A stretch of 64,000 bases of DNA from Modestobacter sp. L9-4 (lineage in GTDB: Bacteria; Actinomycetota; Actinomycetes; Mycobacteriales; Geodermatophilaceae): the NCBI RefSeq assembly GCF_019112525.1, contig NZ_CP077800.1, positions 1,426,001 to 1,490,000 of the forward strand. The letters are read 5' to 3'. Both the position numbers and the translations under genes were made by a program. The notes beneath the pieces are model-generated. The model worked only from the letters and a program-made list of their open reading frames with translations. It had not been told where the DNA came from and searched no databases. This document shows, one piece after another, positions 9,151 through 17,897 of this stretch (the stretch's first letter is position 1; each line of letters opens with the position of its first letter).

Positions 9151-9969
9151 TCAGGCGACGGGGCTGCCGGTCCGGCCGTTGCGCAGGCCGCGGACACGCG
9201 CACGCAGCTTCTGGGTGCGGTACTCCGCGCCCCACACGGTCACGCGCCACAGGGCCTCACGGACGATCGAGCCGCTCATCTTGCTCTCGCCGCGCTCGCG
9301 CTCGGCGAAGGTGATCGGCACCTCGACGATGCGGCACCCGGCCTGCACCGCGCGCCAGGCCAGGTCGACCTGGAAGCAGTAGCCCTGCGACTCGACGCTG
9401 GCGTAGTCGATGGCCTCCAGCGCGCTGCGCCGGTACGCCCGGTAGCCACCGGTCGCGTCGTGCAGCCCGGCACCGAGCACCGCGCGGGTGTAGAGGTTGC
9501 CGCCACGGGAGAGGACCTCGCGGCTCTTGGGCCAGTTCACGACCTTGCCGCCGGCGACCCAGCGGGAGCCCAGCACCACGTCGGCGCGGTCCAGCGCGGC
9601 CAGGAGGTCGGGCAGCTGCTCGGGGGCGTGGGAGCCGTCGGCGTCCATCTCGACCAGGACGTCGTAGCCCTGCCCGATGCCCCAGCCGAACCCGGCGATG
9701 TAGGCGGCGCCCAGCCCGGCCTTGCTCGTGCGGTGGAGCACGTGCACGCGCGGGTCGGCGGCGGCCATGTCGTCGGCGAGGTCGCCGGTGCCGTCGGGGC
9801 TGCCGTCGTCGACCACCAGCACGTGCGCGGTCGGGACGGCGGCGTGCGTGCGCTGCACGATGGGGCCGACGTTCTCACGCTCGTTGTAGGTCGGGATCAC
9901 GACCAGCACTCGCTGCAGCTGCGGGGACTCGGCGTCGGTGATCGGCCCACCCAGCGTGTTCTCAGTCAT
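9151..9969 (-). CDS. ppm1: Polyprenol monophosphomannose synthase (Dpm1/Ppm1-type GT2)
   Basis: The ATG at 9969 (MTENTLGG) is chosen because the GT2 domain starts 18 residues later and a TAGCAT hexamer lies 8 bp upstream. 272 residues. [23 protein letters not shown], the metal-binding [17 protein letters not shown] and [13 protein letters not shown] are hallmarks of dolichol/polyprenol-phosphate mannose synthases. It transfers mannose from GDP-mannose to polyprenyl phosphate, giving the donor used by GT-C mannosyltransferases such as the MptB-like protein at 32252. It has no transmembrane segments, so it is the stand-alone catalytic type rather than the fused Lnt-Ppm form. Confidence 0.93.
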   Translation of the reverse strand: MTENTLGGPITDAESPQLQRVLVVIPTYNERENVGPIVQRTHAAVPTAHVLVVDDGSPDGTGDLADDMAAADPRVHVLHRTSKAGLGAAYIAGFGWGIGQGYDVLVEMDADGSHAPEQLPDLLAALDRADVVLGSRWVAGGKVVNWPKSREVLSRGGNLYTRAVLGAGLHDATGGYRAYRRSALEAIDYASVESQGYCFQVDLAWRAVQAGCRIVEVPITFAERERGESKMSGSIVREALWRVTVWGAEYRTQKLRARVRGLRNGRTGSPVA

Positions 9970-9977
9970 CGGCAGCG

Positions 9978-9983
9978 ATGCTA
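9978..9983 (-). promoter_or_regulatory. Putative -10 (TAGCAT), ppm1, leaderless
   Basis: TAGCAT on the minus strand, 8 bp before the ppm1 ATG, with no ribosome-binding sequence in between. Confidence 0.5.
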
Positions 9984-10218
9984 GGCCACGGGGCACCCGG
10001 CGTCCGGTCAGTGCAGAGGCTGCTGGGACTGCTGGTGTACCTGGGGGACGTGCGCGCCGGAGAGGCATGGCGGACGAACCGGTCACACCACCCGTGGACC
10101 CCGGACCGCGGCTGGATCCGGTCCTGAGCTGCGGTTTCACCCCCGCGAAGGGGTGCGGCCCGGTTGCACGGACCAACACGCGACGACGTCCGCGCCGACG
10201 GCGGCCGCGTGACCGTCC

Positions 10219-10224
10219 TACAGT
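10219..10224 (+). promoter_or_regulatory. Putative -10 (TACAGT), gtrA gene, leaderless
   Basis: TACAGT is followed by 6 bp and then the GTG start of the GtrA-family gene. Confidence 0.5.
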
Positions 10225-10230
10225 CTTCAC

Positions 10231-10758
10231 GTGCCCCTCCTCGAGCGCCTCCTCAGTCGTGCCGGCCTGACATGGCGGCTGCTGCTCAAGGAGCTGAGTG
10301 CCTTCGGTGTCGTCGGGGCTGTCTGCCTCGTCATCGACCTGGGTCTCTTCCAGCTCCTCTACGCCCACGCCGGGATCGGCGCGGTGACCTCCAAGCTCGT
10401 CACCACGCTGATCTCGATGACGCTGGCGTACCTGGGGCACCGGTTCTGGTCGTTCTCCCACCGTGCCCGCACCGGCGTGCGGCGTGAGTACACGATCTTC
10501 TTCATGGTCAACGGCGTGACGCTGCTGATCGGCCTCGTGATGGTCGCCGCGGTCCGCTACCCGCTGGGCCAGGACGGCGCACTGGCACTGCAGATCACCA
10601 ACCTGGTCTCGATCGGGCTCGGCACGGTCATCCGGTTCCTCGCCTACCGCCGCTGGGTGTTCGTCGCCGCCGACGCGCCGGCCGCCATCGCCCACCGGCA
10701 GCAGCAGGAGGAGCGGCAGGCTGCCGCCGCCGGCCGCACCACCGCCCGGGCCGCCTGA
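10231..10758 (+). CDS. GtrA-family membrane protein
   Basis: 175 residues with four predicted membrane helices ([80 protein letters not shown]), the GtrA-like arrangement, with the typical HRFWSFS and YRRWVF ends. Family members move or help use lipid-linked sugars. It is divergent from ppm1, so a role with polyprenol-phosphate-mannose is plausible but inferred. The C-terminus is a Gln/Ala-rich cytoplasmic tail. A GtrA-like gene occupies the same place next to purK in mycobacteria (from memory). Confidence 0.88.
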   Translation: MPLLERLLSRAGLTWRLLLKELSAFGVVGAVCLVIDLGLFQLLYAHAGIGAVTSKLVTTLISMTLAYLGHRFWSFSHRARTGVRREYTIFFMVNGVTLLIGLVMVAAVRYPLGQDGALALQITNLVSIGLGTVIRFLAYRRWVFVAADAPAAIAHRQQQEERQAAAAGRTTARAA

Positions 10759-10797
10759 GCCCAGGCAGTTCGGGTCCGCCCGGGCACGACAGACCTC

Positions 10798-10837
10798 CCG
10801 ACGGGGAGCCGGCGCACTCGCGCCGGCTCCCCGTCGG
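10798..10837. terminator. Perfect 18-bp hairpin after the gtrA gene
   Basis: Arms 10798-10815 and 10820-10837 with a 4-nt loop (ACTC), 39 bp after the stop. No T-tract. Confidence 0.65.
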
Positions 10838-10932
10838 CGTTCCCGGGGTGGGCAGCCCCCGCTCCCAGGACGCACGCACACCGACCCTGGGGAACACGCC
10901 GCGCGTCGGCCCCGGTGGGCAACGAACGCCTC

Positions 10933-10972
10933 GGGACGCAGGGACGCCGACCAGGAGGCGTCCGTGCGTCCC
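10933..10972. repeat. Near-perfect 16-bp inverted repeat of unknown role
   Basis: Arms 10933-10948 and 10957-10972 pair with one mismatch around an 8-nt loop. It is about 100 bp past the probable terminator and 350 bp before the next start, so it is not explained by either neighbour. Confidence 0.5.
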
Positions 10973-11227
10973 GGACGAGGACGTCGGTGCTGCTCCGCCG
11001 GCGCACCAGGCGTCGGCCCGTGTCCGTGACCCCCTCGGCGTGTCCGTCCCGCCGCGCCGCGGGTCCCACCGCGCGACACGCCGCGATCTCACGGGCGACG
11101 ACTGCGCGCCAGGGCGTCCGCCCAGGTCAGCGGCTCGTCGGAGGACCTGTGCGGGGAGGGTGGTACGGATGTGACGGACGGTCCCCCTTCATGCGTTTCG
11201 ATCACGGATCGGTGACGGTTCGGGCGT

Positions 11228-11233
11228 TAGCGT
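11228..11233 (+). promoter_or_regulatory. Putative -10 (TAGCGT) for acyltransferase gene
   Basis: TAGCGT lies 93 bp before the GTG, in the only less GC-rich part of the intergenic region. It would give a leader of about 85 nt ending in the AGGAGG at 11312-11317. Confidence 0.35.
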
Positions 11234-11326
11234 CAACATCGGCAGTCACGGAGAACACCGTTCCGGGCGCCCTGTGCAATCGGATGGCCCCGGCCGCCGG
11301 TTGACCCGATCAGGAGGAACCGCCCC

Positions 11327-12955
11327 GTGACGAAGCAGACCGCGACCCGGCGCCGTGGCCGCCTCGGAGCCCTCGACGTCCTGCGGCTGCTCGCCGCGGT
11401 GATCGTGGTGGGCTTCCACTTCACGGCACGGGACAGCCCCGGCTGGAACGGCCCGGCGCCGGAGGAACTGGCCCCGGTCGGCGAGTGGACCATGTACGGC
11501 CGGATGGGCGTACCGCTGTTCTTCGTCATCAGCGGCTTCGTGCTCCTGATGAGCTCCTGGGGCCGGGACGTGCCCAGCTTCGTCGCCTCCCGCGTGGGCC
11601 GGCTGTTCCCGGCGTACTGGGTCGCGGTGGTCGTCAGCCTGGTGCTCGTCGTCTACGTGTGGCCCGAGGGCATGACGTTCTTCCACAAGGACATCAGCCT
11701 GGCCAACGGCCTGCTGAACCTGACGATGTTCCAGGAGTCGTTCGCCCGGCCCGACATCGACGGCTCCTACTGGACGCTCTGGTACGAGGCCCGGTTCTAC
11801 GCCCTGATCGCGGTGCTGATGCTCGTCGGGATGACGCGCGGCCGGATCATCGCGTTCTGCGCCCTGTGGCCGATCGTCGCCTCGGTGGCCCAGAACCTGC
11901 ACTCGGACCTCCTCGCCGCGGCCCTGATGCCCGACTTCGCGCCCTTCTTCGCCGGCGGCATGCTGCTGTACGTCATCTACCGCGACGGCCACGACCTGCT
12001 GACCTGGCTGCTCGTGGGCATGCAGGTGCTGTTCGCGCTCAACTTCTGCCTCGACTACTACCCGCCGCTGCTGACCGACGAGACGCCGTGGGAGGCCTCC
12101 GAGCTGACCGTCGGGCTGATCTGCGTGGCCTGCTTCGCCCTCGTGGCGCTGGTGACCCTCACCCCCCTCGCCGGCCTGAGCGCCCGCTGGATGACGCTGG
12201 CCGGCGCGCTCACCTACCCGCTGTACCTGATCCACGAGAACCTCGGCTGGTTCGTGATCGCCAAGACCCGTGAGGCCCACGGTTGCTGGATCGCCGTCGG
12301 CCTGGCGTCCACCGTGTGCCTGCTGGCCGCGCTGGCGCTGCACTACGGGGTGGAGAAGCCACTCGGTTCGCGCCTCCGCAAGGCCACCCTGAACTCGCTG
12401 CGGTCGGTCGGCCGCTCCCCGGCCGAGGCGAGGGTCTCGGCGACGAAGGTCGCCGAGGTGGAGGCCGCGAGCAGCGCGCAGCCGGCCGTCGAGCCGTCCG
12501 CCGCCCCGCAGCCGGTCACGGCTGCCGCTGACGGGCAGCCGGTCGAGGACCAGCCGCACATCCCGCTCCCCCGCGTCCGCCCGGCCGGTGCCGCGCAGCC
12601 GGCCACCGTCCCGCCGCAGTCCCACCGTCTCCCGCACCACGCACCGGTCCCGCACCACGCGTTCGCCCGGACCCTCGACAGCCGCGGCGCCGATGACCGG
12701 ACCACCGCGAGCCTGGGTCGGGACGCGACGCGGGTGTCGGACACCTGGGCCACCGAGACCCGGCACTTCGACGACCGGGTCCTGGGCGACCGCGTCCTGA
12801 CCGATGGCTGGGGCTCCGACGCCTGGCCGACGGACACGCAGCCCGGCACCCGCGAGCTGCCGGCGCAGGCTGGCGCACATCCGCGAGGTGCGCACGCAGC
12901 GCCCGCACCGACGCGGCACCCGCTGGACGAGCCCGCGGTGACCGGCCAGTCCTGA
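11327..12955 (+). CDS. Acyltransferase 3 (OafA/YrhL-like) integral membrane protein with long C-terminal tail
   Basis: GTG at 11327 has AGGAGG nine bases upstream. 542 residues. The first ~350 residues carry about ten hydrophobic segments and acyltransferase-3 signatures: LGALDVLRLLAAVIVVGFHF at the start (the His is the expected catalytic residue), GVPLFFVISGFVLLMS, and YWTLWYEARFYALI. Such enzymes O-acylate surface sugars, lipids or antibiotics; the substrate is not shown here. After about residue 355 comes an unusual, probably disordered cytoplasmic tail of ~190 residues, rich in Pro/Ala/Asp and with several short DxR/TDxW-type repeats, that I cannot relate to a known domain. Confidence 0.87.
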   Translation: MTKQTATRRRGRLGALDVLRLLAAVIVVGFHFTARDSPGWNGPAPEELAPVGEWTMYGRMGVPLFFVISGFVLLMSSWGRDVPSFVASRVGRLFPAYWVAVVVSLVLVVYVWPEGMTFFHKDISLANGLLNLTMFQESFARPDIDGSYWTLWYEARFYALIAVLMLVGMTRGRIIAFCALWPIVASVAQNLHSDLLAAALMPDFAPFFAGGMLLYVIYRDGHDLLTWLLVGMQVLFALNFCLDYYPPLLTDETPWEASELTVGLICVACFALVALVTLTPLAGLSARWMTLAGALTYPLYLIHENLGWFVIAKTREAHGCWIAVGLASTVCLLAALALHYGVEKPLGSRLRKATLNSLRSVGRSPAEARVSATKVAEVEAASSAQPAVEPSAAPQPVTAAADGQPVEDQPHIPLPRVRPAGAAQPATVPPQSHRLPHHAPVPHHAFARTLDSRGADDRTTASLGRDATRVSDTWATETRHFDDRVLGDRVLTDGWGSDAWPTDTQPGTRELPAQAGAHPRGAHAAPAPTRHPLDEPAVTGQS

Positions 12956-12966
12956 TCATCCCGTGA

Positions 12967-13006
12967 ACGACGGCGGCCCGGACGACGACGTCCGGGCCGC
13001 CGTCGT
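12967..13006. terminator. Bidirectional 17-bp hairpin
   Basis: Perfect arms 12967-12983 and 12990-13006 with a 6-nt loop, between the convergent acyltransferase and sbcC genes. Confidence 0.65.
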
Positions 13007-13080
13007 CTGCAGCCACACCGGCCGGACGGACTGCGCCGGAGCGCACTGCCGCCGCGCTGCGGCCGACGCCGGCCCGCAGG

Positions 13081-16041
13081 TCAGCCGGCCAGCCGGGAGC
13101 CCTCCCGGCCGGTGACGACCTCCAGCCGGCTGGTGATCCGGGTGCGCAGCTCCTCGACGTGGCTGATGACCCCGACCGTGCGCCCACCGCGGCGGAGCTC
13201 GTCGAGGACGGTCATCACCGCGTCCAGCGACTGCGGGTCCAGCGTGCCGAAGCCCTCGTCGACGAAGAGCGTGTCGATCTGCACACCGCCGCTCTCGGCG
13301 GTGACCACGTCGGCCAGCCCCAGGGCGAGAGCGAGCGAGGCCATGAAGCTCTCCCCACCGGACAGGGTCTTGGTGGGCCGGCGCACCCCGGTGTACTCGT
13401 CGAGCACGTCCAACCCGAGGCCACCGCGGGCACCGTGCCGGCCCTGGGCGTCGCTGTGCAGGAACGTGTAGCGGCCGCCGGACATGTCCCGCAGCCGCCG
13501 GCTGGCGACCTCCGCGACCTGTTCGAGCCGGGCGGCGAGCACGAAGGACTGCAGCCGCATCCGCAGCGTGTTGGCCCCCCGGCCGTTCACCAGGTCGGCC
13601 AGGGCGGTGACCTGCTCGGCGGCGGCCCGCCGCTCGTCGAGCTCCACCTCTACGGCGGTGAGGTCGGCGGCCAGCGCGTCGAGGGCGCCGGCGCGGCTGC
13701 CGGCCTGGGCGAGCGCGGCCACCGTCTCCTCCCGGGCGGCGGTGGCGGTGCGGCAGGTGGCCGTGGCCGCGTCGAGGTCCGGCCGCGGCGCGAGGTCGGC
13801 CAGCTCGGGCTCGGCGAGGGTCGCGGTGACCACCGACCACTGCTGGTCGTGCCCGGCCACCCGGCGGCCGATGGTGTCGGCCCGGCCGCGGTCGAGCAGC
13901 GCGCCGGCGGCGTCCATCAGGTCGGCGAAGCCCGCCTCGACCACCCGCTCGCGGGCCAGCCGCTGCGCCGCGTCGGCCGCGGTGCGGGCGCGCAGCTCGG
14001 CGCCCTCGGCGTCCAGCAGCGCCTCGCAGCACTCGGCCTCGCCGGTGAGCCGGTCGGCCCGGGCGGCGATGCCGGTGTCGGTGCCCTGCGCGGTGGCCAG
14101 CCGCTGCTGCACGTCGGCGAGCTGCTCACCGGCCGCGGTCAGCTCGGCGCGGGCGAGCGCCAGTTCTTCGCGCGTGGCCGCGCGGGCGGTGGCGGCGGCA
14201 TCACGCTCGGCGACCAGCACGGCGAGCTGCCGGCGGGCGCCCGGGAGCGCCGCGGCCCGCTCGCGGACCGCCCGTTCCTCCTCGGTCGTCGTGGCGAGGG
14301 CCGCCTGCTGGTCGGCGAGCGGCATCTCACCGGCCTGGGCGCGCAGCGCGGCCAGCTCCCGCTCGGTCTGCTCGGCCTGCTGCTGAGCGGTGCGGTGCGC
14401 GGCCTCCAGCCGGTCGGCGCCGGCCCGGGCGGTGTCCTCGTCGGCCTGGGTGACGACGGGACCGGTGTGCTCGGCCACCCGCGGGTGGTCGAGCGACCCG
14501 CAGACCGGGCAGTCGGCGCCGGGTGCGAGACCGGCGGCCAGCTCGGCGGCCATCCCCTCCAGCCGCTGGACCCGCAGGTCGGTCCAGCGCTCGCGGGCGT
14601 CCAGCCAGGTCTCGCGGGCCGCGCGGGCGCGGTCGTGCTGCGCGCGCACCCGGTCGGTGAGCTCGGCCGCCGCAGCGGCGGCCTGCACCGCGGCCCGGCC
14701 GCGCTCCAGCGCCGCGGTGAGCCCGGGGAGCTGCGCGGCCGCCTCCGCGGCGGCCGCCACGACCTGCTCCTGGGCGAGCACCCGCGCCGGCCAGCTCTCG
14801 GCCGCGGCGTCGTCGGCGGTGGCGCGTCGTCCCAGGTCCTCCACCCGGCGGGCGCCGCGGCCGATCATCGCCGTGAGCGCGGCTGCCCGGTCGACCTCGG
14901 GGAGCAGGGCACGCAGCAAGGCCGCCTCGTCGCGCAGGGCCCGGGCCAGCAGGGCGTCGGCGGGGCGGCCGGCCGCGACCGCGGTCCAGGACACCCGGGC
15001 CTGCACCAGCTGCTCGGCGGCGCGCTCGGCGTCCAGGGCCGCGCGCCCGGCGGCCTCGAGCACGTCGCGGACCGGCTCGGCGCGGGTGCCGGCCTCCAGC
15101 AGCGCGCGCAGCGGCTCGAGCTCGGCGGCCTCGGCGGCCAGCCGGGCGTGCTCGGCGCGGGCGCGGTCGCGGCGGACGTGCCGGTCGACCTCGGCCCGGG
15201 CCGCGGCCAGCGCCGCGTCGACCCGGACGACCTCGGCGGCGGCCTCGGCGGCGGCCGCCTCTCGTGCTCGCAGCTGCTCGGCGGCCTGGGTGCGCACGCG
15301 GTGCACCCAGGACCCTGCGCCTGCCGACGCCCGGGCGCCCACCAGGTCGGGTGCGAGCTCCTCGGGCACCTCCACGTCGGCGACCTGGGCGACCCGGGCG
15401 AGCAGGGTGCTGGCCTGCACCCGCGCCTGGTCGAGCTGATCGCGTGCGGTGCGGCGCTGCTCGTCCAGCCAGCCCTCGACCGCACCGAAACGGGTGACGT
15501 CGAACAAGGTCTGCAGCAGCCGACCCCGCTCCTCGGGCTCGGCGCGCAGGAACCGCGCGAAGTCGCCCTGCGGCAGCAGGACCACCTGGCAGAACTGCTC
15601 TGCGGAGAGCCCCAGCCGGGTGCGCAGGTGCTCGGACCCCTCGTCGATGCGGGTGCTCACCGGCTCCCAGCTGTCGCCCGTCCACCGCTGGACGGTGAGC
15701 TTGGCCTGCTCCTTCGTCACCCCGGTGCCCTTGAGCTTGGGCCGTGTCTGCTCGGGACGGCGGACCACCAGCAGGCGCTCGCCGCCCAGCGTGACCTCGC
15801 ACTGCACCTCGGTGCGGACGGCGGGCCCGGCGTGGTCGCTGCGCAGCCGGCGTTCCTGGCCGCGTGCGCCGGGGACGGTGCCGTAGAGGGCGTACACGAC
15901 CGCGTCCAGCAGCGTCGTCTTGCCGGCGCCGGTGGGGCCCCACAGCAGGAACAGCCCGTCGCGGCCGACCTCGTCGAGGTCGACGGCGACCGTGTCGGCG
16001 AACGGGCCGAAGGCGGTCAGCTCGAGCCGGTGCACCCTCAC
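13081..16041 (-). CDS. sbcC: Exonuclease subunit SbcC (Rad50-like SMC ATPase)
   Basis: GTG at 16041 overlaps the sbcD stop by 4 nt and starts VRVHRLELTAFGPFADTV; in-frame upstream sequence belongs to sbcD in another frame. 986 residues. Walker A GPTGAGKTT is at residues 35-43. Two long Ala/Arg/Glu-rich coiled coils flank the zinc hook CPVCG (near the middle). The C-terminal half-ATPase has the signature TLSGGESFMASLALALGLAD and Walker B IDTLFVDEGFGTLD. With SbcD it processes hairpins and DNA ends in double-strand-break repair and acts in the cytoplasm. Confidence 0.95.
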   Translation of the reverse strand: MRVHRLELTAFGPFADTVAVDLDEVGRDGLFLLWGPTGAGKTTLLDAVVYALYGTVPGARGQERRLRSDHAGPAVRTEVQCEVTLGGERLLVVRRPEQTRPKLKGTGVTKEQAKLTVQRWTGDSWEPVSTRIDEGSEHLRTRLGLSAEQFCQVVLLPQGDFARFLRAEPEERGRLLQTLFDVTRFGAVEGWLDEQRRTARDQLDQARVQASTLLARVAQVADVEVPEELAPDLVGARASAGAGSWVHRVRTQAAEQLRAREAAAAEAAAEVVRVDAALAAARAEVDRHVRRDRARAEHARLAAEAAELEPLRALLEAGTRAEPVRDVLEAAGRAALDAERAAEQLVQARVSWTAVAAGRPADALLARALRDEAALLRALLPEVDRAAALTAMIGRGARRVEDLGRRATADDAAAESWPARVLAQEQVVAAAAEAAAQLPGLTAALERGRAAVQAAAAAAELTDRVRAQHDRARAARETWLDARERWTDLRVQRLEGMAAELAAGLAPGADCPVCGSLDHPRVAEHTGPVVTQADEDTARAGADRLEAAHRTAQQQAEQTERELAALRAQAGEMPLADQQAALATTTEEERAVRERAAALPGARRQLAVLVAERDAAATARAATREELALARAELTAAGEQLADVQQRLATAQGTDTGIAARADRLTGEAECCEALLDAEGAELRARTAADAAQRLARERVVEAGFADLMDAAGALLDRGRADTIGRRVAGHDQQWSVVTATLAEPELADLAPRPDLDAATATCRTATAAREETVAALAQAGSRAGALDALAADLTAVEVELDERRAAAEQVTALADLVNGRGANTLRMRLQSFVLAARLEQVAEVASRRLRDMSGGRYTFLHSDAQGRHGARGGLGLDVLDEYTGVRRPTKTLSGGESFMASLALALGLADVVTAESGGVQIDTLFVDEGFGTLDPQSLDAVMTVLDELRRGGRTVGVISHVEELRTRITSRLEVVTGREGSRLAG

Positions 16042-17189
16042 AGGGCCGCCTCGGCAGCAGCGGCGGCGGCCAGCGCGCGGCCGAGCAGCTCGCGCTCGGC
16101 GGCGCTGGCCTCGACCCCGTCGCGGACGTGGCTGACGAACTCGCCGGCCACCTCGAGGTCGCTGCGGCCGGCCATCCGCTCGGTGTAGCTGCGGGTGTCG
16201 CTGCCCGGGCCGGAGCCGGTCCACTCCAGGTGCACGCAGTGCGGGAAGCGGGCCTGCAACCGGCGCATCGGGTCGACCGGGCGGACCGGGTCGGTGAGCT
16301 CGACGGAGACGAAGTGCTCCTCGACCGGCTCCAGGTCCGGGTCGGCGAGGAGCTCGGGCAGCTCACCGCGCAGCACGGTGAGCCGGCGCGGGGTGGGCAG
16401 CGGCACGGCGCGCACCCCGCCGAGGCCGTCGGCGTCCAGGTCGACCAGCCAGGCCTGCTTCTGCTGCCCGGCCTCGCCGAAGGAGTAGGCCAGCGGGGAA
16501 CCGCTGTAGCGCACCCGGTCGCTGAGCGACTGCGGCCGGTGCAGGTGGCCCAGGGCGACGTAGTCGACGCCGTCGAAGACCCCGGCCGGGACCAGGTCGA
16601 CCCCGCCGACGGCGATGTCGCGCTCGCTGTCGCTCGGCTGGCCGCCCCCGACGAAGGCGTGCGCCAGCACGACCGACCGGACGCCGGGCCGCCGGGCCAG
16701 GTCGGCCCGGACCCGGGTCATGGCCGCGGCCAGCACCGCCTCGTGGCTGCGGGCCGAGGGCAGGCCCAGCTCGTGGCGGGCGATCTCCGGCTCCAGGTAG
16801 GGCAGCCCGTAGACCGCGACCTGCCCGTGCCCGTCGGCGAGGAGCACCGGCTCGTCGAGCCGCGGGGTGTCGGCGCGGACGTGCAGCCCGCCGGCGGCCA
16901 GGACCTCCGACAGCGTGTCGAGCCGCCGCGCGGAGTCGTGGTTGCCCGGGGTGAGGACGACCTGCGCGCCGGCGCGGATGAGCCGGTTGACGACCCGGCT
17001 GAACACCCCGGTCGCGTCCGCGGAGGGCACCGCGCGGTCGTAGACGTCACCGGCGACGAGCACGACGTCGACGGACTCGGCGGCCACGACGTCGGCGAGT
17101 GCACCCAGCACCGCCTCCTGCTCGGCGAGCAGGTCGGTGCCGTGCAGGGAACGGCCGACGTGCCAGTCGGAGGTGTGCAGCAGCCGCAT
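16038..17189 (-). CDS. sbcD: Exonuclease subunit SbcD (Mre11-like nuclease)
   Basis: ATG at 17189 begins MRLLHTSDWHVGRSLHG, the canonical phosphodiesterase motif I (D and H metal ligands). VLVAGDVYDRAVPS, LTPGNHDSARRL and VALGHLHRPQ are the other metal-binding motifs. 383 residues, normal length. Its stop overlaps the sbcC start, so the two are translated in tandem. A TACCGT hexamer lies 7 bp before the ATG with no ribosome-binding site. Confidence 0.95.
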   Translation of the reverse strand: MRLLHTSDWHVGRSLHGTDLLAEQEAVLGALADVVAAESVDVVLVAGDVYDRAVPSADATGVFSRVVNRLIRAGAQVVLTPGNHDSARRLDTLSEVLAAGGLHVRADTPRLDEPVLLADGHGQVAVYGLPYLEPEIARHELGLPSARSHEAVLAAAMTRVRADLARRPGVRSVVLAHAFVGGGQPSDSERDIAVGGVDLVPAGVFDGVDYVALGHLHRPQSLSDRVRYSGSPLAYSFGEAGQQKQAWLVDLDADGLGGVRAVPLPTPRRLTVLRGELPELLADPDLEPVEEHFVSVELTDPVRPVDPMRRLQARFPHCVHLEWTGSGPGSDTRSYTERMAGRSDLEVAGEFVSHVRDGVEASAAERELLGRALAAAAAAEAAL

Positions 17190-17196
17190 GCCCCGC

Positions 17197-17202
17197 ACGG
17201 TA
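17197..17202 (-). promoter_or_regulatory. Putative -10 (TACCGT), sbcDC, leaderless
   Basis: TACCGT on the minus strand, 7 bp before the sbcD ATG. Confidence 0.5.
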
Positions 17203-17257
17203 GGTCGCCCCTCCGACAGGACCGGACGCGGCCTCCCGGCCGGACCCGCGGACCGGA

Positions 17258-17866
17258 TCAGAAGCGCTCGGTGCGGTGCTGCCCGTCGGCGGTGTCCCAG
17301 GGGTCGTGCGCGTCGTCGTGGGAGGTGTCGTACGTGTCGTGGTGGCCGGACGCCGGACCGCCGCGGCCGGCCCGCCGGTCGGCGTCCTCCTCGACGAGCT
17401 GGGCGAGCAGCTGCTGCACCCCGTCGCTGTCCGGGATCGCGGAGAAGACCGTCGCGCCGCCCTCCCCGGCCGTCTCGATCGAGACCGTGCCGGAGTTGAC
17501 GACCCGGTCCCACAGGCTCTGCCGGTAGGAGACGTCGGTGATCCGCGACAGCCCGATGTCGCGGCCGTGCCGGGACAGGACGCCGGTGCGGTACAGCAGC
17601 CGGTGGGTGGTGACGACGTAGTGCGTCGTGCGCCAGCGCAGCAGCGGGACGGCGACGAAGACGACCCCCACGACCAGCGCCGCTGCCACCAGGACCAGCC
17701 GCCAGGTCCCCTGCTGCTCCCCGGCCGGCACCAGCGCGGCACCGAAGGACGTGGCCCCGACCAGCACGAGGAACAGCACGACGGGCCAGGCGACGGTCAG
17801 CCAGTGCGGGTGCAGGTGACGGACGACCTCTTCGTCGTCCCCGAGGACCTTGTCGGGATAGGGCAC
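17258..17866 (-). CDS. Membrane-associated PH-domain protein (bPH2/DUF304 type)
   Basis: 202 residues. Two adjacent membrane helices (about residues 25-48 and 57-77) precede a bacterial PH-like domain starting LRWRTTHYVVTTHRLLYRTG and containing DIGLSRITDVSYRQSLWDR. The last ~45 residues are His/Asp-rich and disordered. Function unknown; such proteins may sense or bind membrane components. GTG at 17866 is 31 bp after the birA stop, so it is probably in the birA transcript. A PH-domain gene holds the same place next to birA in mycobacteria (Rv3278c, from memory). Confidence 0.85.
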   Translation of the reverse strand: MPYPDKVLGDDEEVVRHLHPHWLTVAWPVVLFLVLVGATSFGAALVPAGEQQGTWRLVLVAAALVVGVVFVAVPLLRWRTTHYVVTTHRLLYRTGVLSRHGRDIGLSRITDVSYRQSLWDRVVNSGTVSIETAGEGGATVFSAIPDSDGVQQLLAQLVEEDADRRAGRGGPASGHHDTYDTSHDDAHDPWDTADGQHRTERF

Positions 17867-17897
17867 CCGACGAGGATGACCGACCCGCGCGGCCTCG

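Larger units (their letters stand above)
10759..11326. other. Gene-poor 568-bp intergenic region
   Basis: No convincing gene: the open frames here have the Arg/Pro-rich composition of random high-GC DNA. It holds a terminator hairpin (10798-10837), a second near-perfect inverted repeat (10933-10972) and, in the last 120 bp, the probable promoter and ribosome-binding site of the acyltransferase gene. Confidence 0.6.

Noticed and set aside
10915-11304. A 129-codon open frame in the intergenic region before the acyltransferase
   Set aside because: Arg/Thr/Pro-rich with no start signal, overlapping a palindrome and the probable promoter; not gene-like.
13159-16188. A 1009-codon open frame antisense to sbcC
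   Set aside because: No domain, extreme Gly/Gln/Leu/His composition, and it mirrors the complete SbcC coding sequence.
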